Shown here piece after piece: positions 23,475 to 33,687 of a stretch of DNA of 64,000 nt. Both the position numbers and the translations under genes were made by a program. Every line of letters begins with the position of its first letter. The first letter of the stretch is position 1. The notes under the pieces were generated by a model that did no database searches, was not told the origin of the DNA, and worked only from the letters and a program-made list of their open reading frames with translations. Source of the stretch: Paramarasmius palmivorus (lineage: Eukaryota > Basidiomycota > Agaricomycetes > Agaricales > Marasmiaceae); assembly GCA_037176845.1 (NCBI GenBank), contig JAYKXP010000001.1, positions 682,001 through 746,000 of the forward strand. The letters run 5' to 3'.

Positions 23475-25048
23475 TCAGGCAGGTCCAGACTTCTCATCCT
23501 CTTTGGGCGGAACACCATGAGCGGCCTTGTGGGACATGTAGACCAACGCCTCCTTCATGTCAGTTTCGCGAGCTGTGCGGAGGCCTCTGACTAGGCCAAA
23601 TCGATGGAGCAGTAAGATGATCCATTTGGAAGGATCCCAAGCAGTGGCTGAAGGCCCTGAGCGGTAGTCATGAGGGAACGCGTGCTACCATGAAAACATT
23701 AGAACGGGGGACGGCGCGGAGGAAAAGAGTTACATGCTAAAATCATGCGGTCAATCAAGCGAGCTGGGCAGAGATGTTACACGACTTACAAAGTTATGAC
23801 TGCCTTCGCCCGAAGTGAGGATGGCCAGAACCTGAGAATGCCTTAGAAACAGTTCACCCGACAGTTTGCGGACATACAAGATTCCCTCTTGAGGTATCTT
23901 CGTCACTATAAGGTTGTAATCCGTGCCAATGAGCCAGACTGGGTATGCTGTTGGTGAAAGGAATGGTACGAAGCTGATGAAAAACCCACGAATTCACAAG
24001 GAAAGTGCAATGCCACACTGGAAGAGGAATTAGACTATGAGGCTGTCAAAAGACAAGCACGCACCGGCAATTCTTGCCACCAGGCCACCCCAGACATAGG
24101 CACCCACAGGGTCACCCCATAATGCCCCAAGCAGTGAGGGAAGAACAACCCCGAAAAAGAGCGCCAAGGGTACTGTCGAATTGGGTGATGAGTCTCTGGA
24201 GTTGGCTGGAATTCAAATCTCTGTTTCGTACTGTAATGTTTATGCTGAAATCGGACGACTATGAAGAAACAAAGTTTCAATACACGTTAAGCACGTATCA
24301 AGTGGAAGGCAGACACACCAGGGTCGTTGTCTAAATCCTCTCGGTCTACGAGCTCCATCTTTTCGTATGTGGGTTTGAAGAAAATCCACCCGACATGGGA
24401 ATATAACAATCCTCTGGTAGCAGCATATGGGTCATGGACGGGATCATCTGTAAAACGCTGGCAACTCTTCAGCATGCAAACCCACTATAGCGAAACGAAC
24501 ACGTACGTGATGTAGTCTGTGTCGGAGGCACCTGAATTAATGATTAGAGGGTTTTCATAGCAACTGGCCGATGTTTCTTGACCCACCACCACTAAAAACG
24601 CGTTCAATTGTCGCCCAAAACCAAGACTTGGATACTCACCTTGATCGAACCTTGAAACCCAGCGGATCCCAACACAGCCAACACTATCCTCACTCCTAGA
24701 CTAGCGCGAAAAGCGCGGTGTGAATAAAGACGGTGGTATCCAATTGTTATTCTTCGAGTGTTCTGTCAGTACGCCGGCTTCCATTTGAGCTCTCGTCACC
24801 CACCCAAATTCTGCTAGCTGCCAAGAAACCAGAGCCAGAACGAGAGTTTTCCTGGGAACTGCGGATGGCGGATAGAAGTAAACACCTATGGCTGCAGCGA
24901 GGTGCACCGCAAAGAAGAATATGGCGTTTGACCACCAGATTCGCGTCATCTCTTTGCCTTTAGGACTCGGGATTGCATGGAGGCCACTGGATTTTGCATC
25001 GGTCATTCTGGAGAGGTCGAAGGAAGAGACGAAGGACGGGGTATCCAA
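23475..25048 (-). CDS. acyl-CoA delta-9 desaturase without cytochrome b5 domain (contains 3-nt and 5-nt microexons)
   Basis: This ER membrane di-iron enzyme introduces a double bond into acyl-CoA. The order is a head, helices WWSNAIFFFAVHLAAAIGVY and LVLALVSWQLAEFG, His box 1 GYHRLYSHRAF, then GFQGSIKWW and box 2 RHRLHHRFTDD. The helix block ALFFGVVLPSLLGALWG and NSLAHWHGLQPYS follow, then box 3 HNFHHAFPHDYRSG. The protein ends KEDEKSGPA at 23475, right after the catalytic domain. There is no HPGG cytochrome b5 domain, unlike typical fungal Ole1. Eleven or more introns of 41-61 nt are seen. Two microexons are required: TGGTG (24587-24591) for the WW pair and CAT (23734-23736) for the second His of box 3. 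The frame is otherwise intact. The start at 25048 is supported by a TATA box; 25003 is an alternative. Confidence 0.87.
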
Positions 25049-25077
25049 GTAACCGTGTATGCGGGACCGCTGCCGCC

Positions 25078-25084
25078 TTTTATA
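25078..25084 (-). promoter_or_regulatory. TATA box of the b5-less desaturase
   Basis: TATAAAA on the minus strand lies about 30 nt before the proposed ATG at 25048, so the 5' leader would be very short. Confidence 0.45.
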
Positions 25085-26190
25085 GTGTAGACCGTTGGAA
25101 TTGGTTCATAGATGATGAATAAATCAGGCGACAACGACCACGCCTGCCGCGTACTCGTAATACCACCTTTCACAACTACCACGATCATCATCCGAAACTA
25201 CCGAGCCCTGGTCCAAAATCGATCATCAACGGGTTTATCGACGCTGAAATCACAGAACATCACCTGAACTCGCGCAGCAGTCTGGATTATGAGCCTTATT
25301 TCATCCGTCCTCTCGGAATCTCTGGATACCACCATTGAACTCATGTCGACCTGGGGATAGCTCTAGGTTTAACGAGGGCCGTAAAAGGACAAAATCCTTT
25401 TTAGCTACAAGTGGGGTTGCATTGGTCTGAGCAAGGTGCGTGCTATTGCATGGCCAGGTTCCCTGGCCTGGATGATATCCCGCTTTCAGCCTAGAATAGG
25501 AATTGGATCAGCAAGGGCATCATCTTCCAATCCTGCATACGCACCGCTCAAAATATCTATGATCCCTGAAATCGGAAGTCGATGGTGCCTAAGCATCCAT
25601 GGTACTGTGGAAAGAGACGACCCTCGCGCTCTTTCGTTTGCGTTGCACTTTCCCGGCTGTTGGGCCTATTAAACAACGGTCGGCCAATGCCATATGAGGC
25701 TGTCACATCAGAATGTACCGGATGGACAAGTGGCGAGCCGGCTACTACTTGTCCGTGAGTTCCGAATTCACTCCCTCGCTTGATAGCCTTAACATCTCCT
25801 CAGATTCAAAGTTCTGTCTATCGGGTGTAACCATCGAGTCCAAGAGCCGTGGGCATAGCCCTTTCCGGGTGCCTTTCACTGTGCGAAAACAGCTCAGCAA
25901 TCTTTCCCGTTATGTTCTTATGTCGTTTACCCGCTGAGGTGAAACCACTTGTTTACGCCAACGCGCAGATGGACATGTTCAATGCGCGCGATGCACACTG
26001 TTACCGGATACACAAAACTCACCTTCTACCGGCCGACGTGGTTGACTTTGGCCACTCTCACAGCGGCTCGGGACTGTCACTTCGGCTGTCTACTCATATG
26101 GTTATACGCAACCTGAGAGTATAAAATCTCTAGAAACTCAGCAGCTTCAATCAGAGCTTTCATCTCATCTCCAGCACTGAAAGCGCAGCG
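25085..26190. other. divergent intergenic region
   Basis: This is the promoter region between the desaturase and the secreted protein. The small ORFs at 25436-26124 show no motif. Confidence 0.4.
26120..26126 (+). promoter_or_regulatory. TATA box of the secreted protein gene
   Basis: TATAAAA lies 71 nt before the ATG at 26191, followed by a C/T-rich leader. Confidence 0.5.
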
Positions 26191-28965
26191 ATGAGGTTCC
26201 TCAGCGTTCTGTCTTCCCTCACACTCCTTCTACCCAAGGTTTTTGCCCAGACACCCTGGCCCCCATACGATCCTTCCCCAGCCTTCACTATTGGATATAT
26301 TCAGAAGTAGGTCCCTCACTAGCTTTTCTCAGTCATGTCATCATTGAGCTCCGACACTTTACAGCGCAACATGGAACAATCAGTCGGATGTGTTGTCGGG
26401 AGGAACGCTCACCATCAACAATCAAGAGTTCATTATACCCCGCAACCTTTTGGTTAATACTCCTGCGCTCACCGCTGTAGCATGGGGCGAGCTGTTCGCA
26501 AATGAGACCATCGATCTGCCCTCTTTGGCCTGAGATTGCCTGGGAGGCACAGGTGAGTGACACGCGTTGGCTCATACAAGTCTTTGCTTTATAGAGGTCT
26601 AACTACAGATATTTGCCAATTACATTGGAGGACAATACATTGCCGGCATCGTCTATATCTTTCAAGAGTTGGGCAACACTGGTCAAGGATTCATCTCAGC
26701 AATTGACTATGAGAAAGGCGAGCTACGTGTAGGAGGGGATCCAAACGTTCCCGAACAGTGGTGTAAGGGTTGTCATCAACGATCCCGGTGAGTTTGTGCG
26801 TAAGATATCCAGCAGAACTCTATTCAACCTTCTCAGTTGGTCGCTTCGGTCTCGTTCATGGGGACTGGCCCGTCTGGACTTCTGATACCGGTGAGACCTC
26901 TAGAATCTTACTCTGCTAATTATACTCATATTTATGGGTAGATGCTCCTAGTATTATTGCGAGCACTGGTTTCCCTGTCTGTGTTCCTCGTACCGACCCT
27001 GCAAATGAGGATGACCCTCTTTGTCCCAAAAAGAATCGCCCTCTAGATGGGACCGGTAAACCGATCTCTGGATTGTAAGTTGACATAAGTCATTGAGATC
27101 TCATGTTTACTTATGGACTTGGCCTGTCTCTAGCACGTTTGGTGCTCCTCCGGTGGCTGATGGCCAACCTGATCCCCACCTTATGGTACCCCTCGCGGTC
27201 GGCGACCATATTATCTACGCTGGAACATTGGTCAAGGATCCAGACAGCGATGAACGAATCATCGCCGCTTTCGCGATCGATGCCAACGTGCGTTGATTTA
27301 GCATCTTTTTATTATTCATCTTCTGACCCTCTAGTTTTCTAGTTGGGCATTTACACCGCTCCCGGTACTGTGTAAGTAGTGGAAGCTCAAGCAAGTCTTG
27401 TTCGCTCATAGCATTCCACAGCCCCGCATATTTGATCATTAACGAAGCACTCCAAGCCGGCATCAACGGGAGTAAGTAACAATATCTTCTTGGGGGACCG
27501 CTCCTCACTCCTGGTTGGCGAATAGATCCACGGGGAGAAATTCAAGAAACTCGCGTTGAAGGTTACACAACAGACGAGACTGCGACAATCGAGATATTTG
27601 CCATCGACGTCGATCCCTTGCACTGGTGAAGAATCTGAGCGCATTTGGGGATCCGTCGTTCCTAGAGCGGCTGACAGGAGAGGGCAATGGAGATTCAGGT
27701 CCGAATCCACTCGGTCAGTGCTCCCTCCGATATAGACTACCTAGGTCTCACATTCTTGTAACACAGCTTGCCGCCATACACTCGCGAGGTCAAGGCTCGT
27801 ATTGTTACTGGTACCACTGTGACTCCCAATGGATTGGTCGCCGGAGAGTTCATTGCACCTTACCCACCTGATGGATATATCTTCCCAGAACTCATCGTAT
27901 TCGGAGACAACCAACTTCCGCACGAGTTCGATTTGCTTCCTTTCCTTGCCCAAGGCTCTGGTCCGTGGCTCGGTGGAGTCCCAGGAGTGCCCGAAGCCGA
28001 AACTGGCCCTATCGTTGGCCAGCTTGATCCATGGCCAGGTACGTGTATTGGGCCTACAGCCGAGCAGCGCGCCAACTATCATTTTCCTCAGGTGTGACCA
28101 AACCAGCTCCTATCCAATGTCCTGAAGTGGACCCGCTTGTACCCGTTGCGAATGCCGGTCCTGATTTCACGGCTCTCGGTGGTTCAGAGGTGCAACTTGT
28201 CGGCGGTATCAAGAATACTAATCTTAACTGTGGGTCGCTCTTTTTCATGATCTTTCAAATACTGATAGTGACCAAGTGTCTGAGATTGCATTCACTTGGA
28301 ACCAGACCGGTGGCCAGTCCGTCAAACTGGACACTTCAAACGGATTAACGCCACCTTCACTGCTCCCATTGTTACTGCTCTCACTACCCTAACATTTGAG
28401 CTTGAGGCTTCAAGTGACGCCGGCAAGTCTACCGACGAAGTTATCGTCAATGTCAACCCTGCTATCGCTGACTCAGTAAGATCTCCTTTGTCACACCAGA
28501 ATGACCATTTCCTGACATGGACTTGAAAACAAGATTACAGTCAGCCTTGTTGACTGGAAGAGCGGTGGCGGTTCTGGGATTTTGACCGTAAGAGCGAGCA
28601 CTAACAGTCCTGTCTCACAACTCTTCGTTTCGGTAAGTACTCCAGAAAGCGTCAATGCGTTGTGTTGATCTCTTCGTTGATAGGCATCTACGATTGCTCG
28701 CGTTGCGATGAATCGTATTGGTGACATGTCATTTGAATCACTCATTTCCATACGCCCTGCACCTGGTTCTGTAACGGTGTCCTCCAGCCTTGGAGCATCT
28801 GTCACTATCCCCGTCCCTGATGCTGCTGTTCTTGGCACCCCACCCGATGATGCGCCTACTTCTACATCTGCATCGCAAAGCGCTACGATTAGCGCTGAGG
28901 TTGAGTCTGAAACCGAGTCTTCCTCGGTTTCTACCACCTCTGACTCTGCTGCAACGTCGGCCTGA
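26191..28965 (+). CDS. large secreted protein with C-terminal Ig/PKD-like domain (frameshifts)
   Basis: A signal peptide (MRFLSVLSSLTLLLPKVFA) is followed by an extracellular protein of about 680 residues in some 13 exons. Conserved-looking blocks are FIIPRNLLVNTPALTAVAW, IGGQYIAGIVYIFQE, VGRFGLVHGDWPVWTSDT, LMVPLAVGDHIIYAG, NLGIYTAPGTVPAYL and FGDNQLPHEFDLLPFLAQG. From about 28090, ANAGPDFTALGGSEVQLVGG resembles an Ig/PKD-like beta-sandwich. The tail is Thr/Ser-rich and ends SDSAATSA. Family members occur in Agaricomycetes, but I know of no assigned function. Single-base breaks lie near 26517 (TCTTTGG), 26750 (CCCG), 27615 (CCCTTGC) and 28345 (TTAACG). The start is supported by the TATA box at 26120. 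Confidence 0.75.
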
Positions 28966-29388
28966 GTCCACACCAGCTTTCCTTCTCATACTTCACCTTC
29001 CTTCGGAATAGACTTTGTGTATAATTATTCCTATCTATCTCAATGGTAAACATTGAAATTTTATCACTGGTTCGTGTCCGAAGGGCATCGATTCATTAGG
29101 GTGACAGGTCAGAACTATCGATTTCTGCCATCAACTGGATAAAGTTACAGATATTGGAGTAGTATGACTCGTATGATACACAGCAGTTACAAAGCACCCA
29201 TGATAACGTACACCCATAAGTAAGATAGAAACATATTCAAGCAAGCACACATGAGCCGGATGTGTCGAGTGAATGAGGATATACAAATGCGGATGTTCCA
29301 AAAGCCTAGATTCCGTCCAGAAACCAAGTCAGGGCCCCTCGGGTCTACACTGTGGTAACAGCGCATCTACCTAGGTTTTGAAACCATT
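28966..29388. other. convergent intergenic region
   Basis: This holds 3' flanks only. Nothing is seen. Confidence 0.45.
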
Positions 29389-29943
29389 TCAACAAATTAT
29401 AACACTTAATGAGGAATGAGGTACGCACGTGGAATGATTCCGTTTATGACCTCTGCTTTCACGTTCTGACCTAACCATAACGGGGACAAGCCCAACACGA
29501 TACATTGGGCCTACTCCCGGCGCGGAACCATCGACTGAGTAGGACATTCTTCGTCCTCGATCAATCCTGACAAGAACCGGAACGACGCCTGGCTGCCCAT
29601 CGCAGTCACCTCCTTCGCACATCTCCAAATCATCAAAGTCGTAATTGGTGTGCTGTCGTGAAACATGGCAATGGTCCCCCCTGCTTCGACAAGACCTGAT
29701 TATTCGTCGAAGGGCGAAGATTAGACCGGTCATAAAGATGATCGCGCATATCCACGAGATTAGGACGATTTGTACGATTCCGATGGGCGCAAAAACATCG
29801 ATGTTTTCGGGTAAGAAGCTCCTCACTGAGGCAAAGAGGAGTATGATGGTCTTCATTATGTTTGCGAGCGGACCATCGACATCGTCAACGATAACGGTCA
29901 TCTTGGACGACTCTTCACCTGCAGGGCCAGGAGGGGAGGACAA
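29389..29943 (-). CDS. hypothetical single-pass membrane protein
   Basis: One uninterrupted frame of 184 codons is present. The head is short and acidic, with MTVIVDDVDGPLANIM. A first hydrophobic stretch is IMKTIILLFASVRSFL, and a clear membrane helix is IGIVQIVLISWICAIIFMTG. An Arg-rich segment follows (RRIIRSCRSRGDHCHVSRQ), then a Gly/Arg/Ser tail of about 90 residues. Such a basic flank suggests a cytosolic tail. I recognise no family. A TATATAAG box 54 nt upstream supports the start. An additional intron near the 3' end cannot be excluded. Confidence 0.5.
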   Translation of the reverse strand: MSSPPGPAGEESSKMTVIVDDVDGPLANIMKTIILLFASVRSFLPENIDVFAPIGIVQIVLISWICAIIFMTGLIFALRRIIRSCRSRGDHCHVSRQHTNYDFDDLEMCEGGDCDGQPGVVPVLVRIDRGRRMSYSVDGSAPGVGPMYRVGLVPVMVRSERESRGHKRNHSTCVPHSSLSVIIC

Positions 29944-30689
29944 GGGAGGACACCTTACGATTCGGGGAACAAAGGAGTCGGAGAAAGGCGTCGTACCTTA
30001 TATATGTCAGCCAGCGAACAATGCTATTTATGCCTCCTGTCCTTTTTCAGCATCATATCACGTATCGGGAGCGATGTGTCATACTTCGGATGTCAACGAG
30101 TTACGCCTTTCCGGGACGAAACCCTGAAGAGCGCTTGCAACGGAAGCTGAGGGGTGCACGAAGGATACATAAAGCTCTAGTTCTGAACTCTCACTTGAGA
30201 ATGAAAGCCCACAAGGACACGAGAGCCCACTGCCCAAATTTTTCATTCCTGAACTCTTACCAGTCGAATTCGAACCCGAGACGGCCGCTGGACCAGTGGT
30301 AAATGATCCGATTGCCTGAAAAGACACTATGGCGCGACTATGTAAGAAGCCAACAAACAGTGCTGATAGATTTTGCCAAGTGGGGCTTTCTTCGGGTTTT
30401 GTCGGTAGTTTTAGTTTTTCACAGGTTCATTCTCCGAGGAGCTTCATTTGCAAAGAGAAAACGTGTACATCCAGACAACCACACGCAGGGGCCACGGTAT
30501 TGGGTAATGTCCGGTTTGATGAAGAAAGAATGTATACGAACGGCTAAACTTGTGAGTTCGCGGCGGCTTTGGCACTCATTAATAGGACCCACTCTTCACC
30601 GGTTCAGTAATCGATACCTATGGCTGGACATCGTAGCTCCCGAAATATAGATACAAAAAGTTCGCTCGTAGCGGCCATTCAAATGTCGG
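29944..30689. other. intergenic
   Basis: This is the promoter of the hypothetical membrane protein and the 3' flank of the MurQ-like gene. The ORFs at 30303-30650 have no motif. Confidence 0.4.
29997..30004 (-). promoter_or_regulatory. TATA box of the hypothetical membrane protein
   Basis: TATATAAG on the minus strand lies about 54 nt upstream of the ATG at 29943. Confidence 0.45.
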
Positions 30690-31927
30690 TCACCGATTGA
30701 ACACCCTGACGACAGTCTCGTACCGAACGTCTTCGAGTACTGCCTTGAGGACTCCTCCGCGTCTCTCTAGTGCATCTTTGCATAGCCCTATTCCCCATCC
30801 TGAGATTATCACCACTAAAGCCAGCTTCACGCTGCCTTCGCAACGTCTGACCACAGCATCAAGTTGTTCGTCATCATGAAGGATGGCCGAATATGTCGGA
30901 GGTAAAGGAAACTCGGAAGCCACGGTACGTATTATTCGTCGAGCACGGTCGACAAGTTTCGAGTTTGTAGCCTTGACATCGATCATCTTGTGGGACGGAG
31001 TACAAATGAGAGGATGACTCTTGGTGAAAGTGGCACGGAGGAACGAATGAAGCATACTAGGTTGCCAAATGTCTTGCCTATCTTAATTTGTACGCCGGTG
31101 GAAATCATATTCAAGACCTAGGAACCGTGAATGTCGCCATCAATTGAAAGAGCTATAGAAATACTCACCATCTTGGTAGCAGTGCCGGCCTTCATTCGAG
31201 TGCTCCCTGTGATCACTACAAAACAAAACTCAATTAGGACAATTGCAAGGAATCTGAACACAATGACATACCTTCCGGGCCAGTAACCGGGTCAATAACG
31301 ATGTGGCAATTTCCCTCTAACTCGACCTCACTCGGGCGAACACACACTAAACCAACGGTTAATAACCCATGCATTCGGGCACACTCGAGCGCTCCTAGAA
31401 CGTATGGTGTTCGCCCAGATGTTGCTATCCCAATTAGAGCATCATTTGGGGTCACTAATAACGCATTAAGGTCGGCAATTCCAGCATCTCTCGAGTCTTC
31501 GACGCCTTCGCTTGCGGTTCGCAGAGCTCGATCGCCGCCGGCTATAAGAGCGATATATTGCATGGGATCAGCCGTGAAGGTTGGAGGCAGTTCGGCAGCA
31601 TCCAGTACCCCAAGCCTGCAATCGAGCCAGTATATCAGATTCTTCGTGATTGAGAAAAGGGACGCACCTGCCACTGGTACCAGCTCCCATATATAATAAC
31701 CTCCCTCCTAGCTGCACACGTTCTACGATGGAATCAATAGCACTCGCGATCTTGGGAATGACCTCTGCTACAGCTACAGGTACTTGCGAGTCCTCAGTGT
31801 TGATGATCTTGCAGATTGTTTCCGTATCTGCTTCGTCTATATTTGCTGATTTATCGTTCCTTCCCTCTGTTGACAAAGATGCAAGTGGGGGAGGAGGGGA
31901 GTTGAATTGGCGGAAGAATGAGTCCAT
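30690..31927 (-). CDS. N-acetylmuramic acid 6-phosphate etherase (MurQ family, SIS domain)
   Basis: In bacteria this cytosolic enzyme splits the lactyl ether of MurNAc-6-P to GlcNAc-6-P and D-lactate during peptidoglycan recycling. Family marks are all present: TEGRNDKSANID at the N-terminus, the phosphosugar loop LLYMGAGTSGRLGVLDAAE, and Glu residues in LDAAELPPTF and ASEGVEDS (positions of the catalytic acids in MurQ). IGIATSGRTPYVLGAL, VIDPVTGPEVITGSTRMKAG and the end block MIDVKATNSKLVDRARR follow. There are five exons; introns include 31625-31670 and one between NL and MIDV (about 31000-31080). The frame is intact throughout. The start MDSFF at 31927 is preferred to an upstream Met at 31996. 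About 365 residues is slightly longer than bacterial MurQ (about 300). Confidence 0.9.
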
Positions 31928-32228
31928 GTGCAAGGTGTTTGGGAAGGAAAGAATATCAAATCCCGTTCCAGGAACACTAGGGACGATACCCCACAAAAGC
32001 GAGTTCCCTGAGTCATTTCTCTTGGAAACGAAGGCAATACCGATGGATAATGGGAAAAGAGAGTAAAGTCAAACGCAGACACTGTGAGTGCTGTGAGCAA
32101 TCATCATGTCAAATTGCAGAATGATAATGCGAAAATCCGAGTTGCACTCGGAACACCACCACTGCTCTCACAATGGTATTGGTTCTTGATCAACACCATT
32201 CCTTTGGTTATCTTCACCACCAAGACTT

Positions 32229-33503
32229 ATGGCAACCTTTGCAAAGGCCTCGTTCGATTCCGCTATTTATGCAGCTTCTCGTCCTAGATATCCAAAGGCT
32301 CTCTTCGAACTTATCTATAAATACCACCAAGAGGGCCCCGCTGCTCTTCCTCTAGCTAGCCAGGGATCGTACACGCTCAAGGGAAGACCAAGGTTTGACA
32401 CTGCTGTTGATCTAGGATGTGGCACAGGTGAGTCGTAACATCTCAGTCTATGGTACACGTACCTGACCGGTCATCTTAAAGGACAGGCAACTGCAGAGCT
32501 CACTCAATTCAAGAAAGTCATTGGCGTCGAACCGAGCGCAGGCATGGTGGAGAACGCTAGAAAATATGTTGTGGAGCGATTTGGGTCTGGAGAAACAAGT
32601 TTGTACTCTGCGATGCTTGCATGGCCACCTTAGAAGAGTCATTTCGAACAGATTTGGACGCTACAAGTGAACAATTCGAATTCGTCCAGTCACCGGCTGA
32701 GAATCTTGGATTCTTAGGAGACAACAGTGTCGATCTCGTCATTGCTGGTGTGTCTCTCCCCACTCAGATTCTTCGACTCCTGAAGCGGTACGTCCAATCA
32801 CAGCCCAAGCCGCTCATTGGTTTGATTGGAACAAAATGTGGCCCGAGCTAGCACGGGTTCTGAGAGCGAATGGGACAGTTGCGTTCTGGGTACTTATGTG
32901 TTCATGTGCTGATGAGGCCTTTGGTGAACTAACCATTTCTATCTAGGTTTATTCGGAATTCCGGCTTCCTCAGTATCCAAGCCTCACACCACTCATCACT
33001 GAATATTCACAAGGCTCTGATCCTGACAACTCCCTCGGGCCTCACTGGCAAAGGCCCGGAAGAACTATCCTGGAAGATCACCTTGTCGATGTACCGGCGC
33101 CGAAGGATGTTTCGGGATCCGAAAAAGCTTTTTCTGATACCAGCCGTATCTTCTTTACTGGCAAGTATTCTTCCTTAAGTCTTGATCATTCTTCATGTTA
33201 CTGCCCCCTCCAGGTTCATACTACCCAAATCTACCCCGCTCGCAGACACTTCCGGTCATTCTCCGGTCGAAGACAACCTGGAATGGCCTACTTGGCTACT
33301 TTAGGACATGGAGCTCGCTTCATACCTATTTGGAACGGCATCCCGATGACACGAAGGGACAGGATGGAAATATTGCCGAGCGATTTTGGAAAGCATTGAT
33401 GGATGGGGTTACAAAGGAAACTGGGCAGAACGTGCGAGCTGAAGACGAGCTCACTATAGAATGGCCCGTAGCTCTAGTGCTGGCAAAGAAGGTTGGCGAA
33501 TGA
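32229..33503 (+). CDS. SAM-dependent methyltransferase (trans-aconitate methyltransferase/Crg1-like; one frameshift)
   Basis: This is a class I methyltransferase of the small-molecule type. SAM motif I is VDLGCGTGQAT, split by an intron (about 32428-32482). KKVIGVEPSAGMVENARK follows (acidic loop after strand 2), then SPAENLGFLGDNSVDLVIAG (motif III/IV region) and AAHWFDWNKMWPELARVLR, which marks the Crg1/TAM group. The C-terminus contains SYYPNLPRSQTLPVILRS and ends VLAKKVGE. Introns include a GC-AG one at 33161-33213. A base is missing near 32596-32600 (GAAACAAG for GAAAACAAG), which otherwise gives a false stop. The start MATFAKASFDSAIYAASRP matches the usual beginning of this group. The substrate is unknown. 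Confidence 0.85.
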
Positions 33504-33687
33504 AAGCAATGCAATACTTGAACACTAGATGTCCATGTCCAGCTGTATATGTACAGTATGTCTACGTTTCGAAATCCATGGTACTGGTCAGGTCCTTCCA
33601 CTTGCTAACCGCGTCCAGCATTTTGCTACACTTCTGTGTGATGGCATCCTCCACATCCTTTCCGAGAGGCAGATACAGAGGAAATTC

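Noticed and set aside
30262..30301. B-box-like GGTTCGAATTC, possible tRNA on the minus strand
   Set aside because: The flanking bases do not pair as a T-stem and no A-box or cloverleaf could be built.
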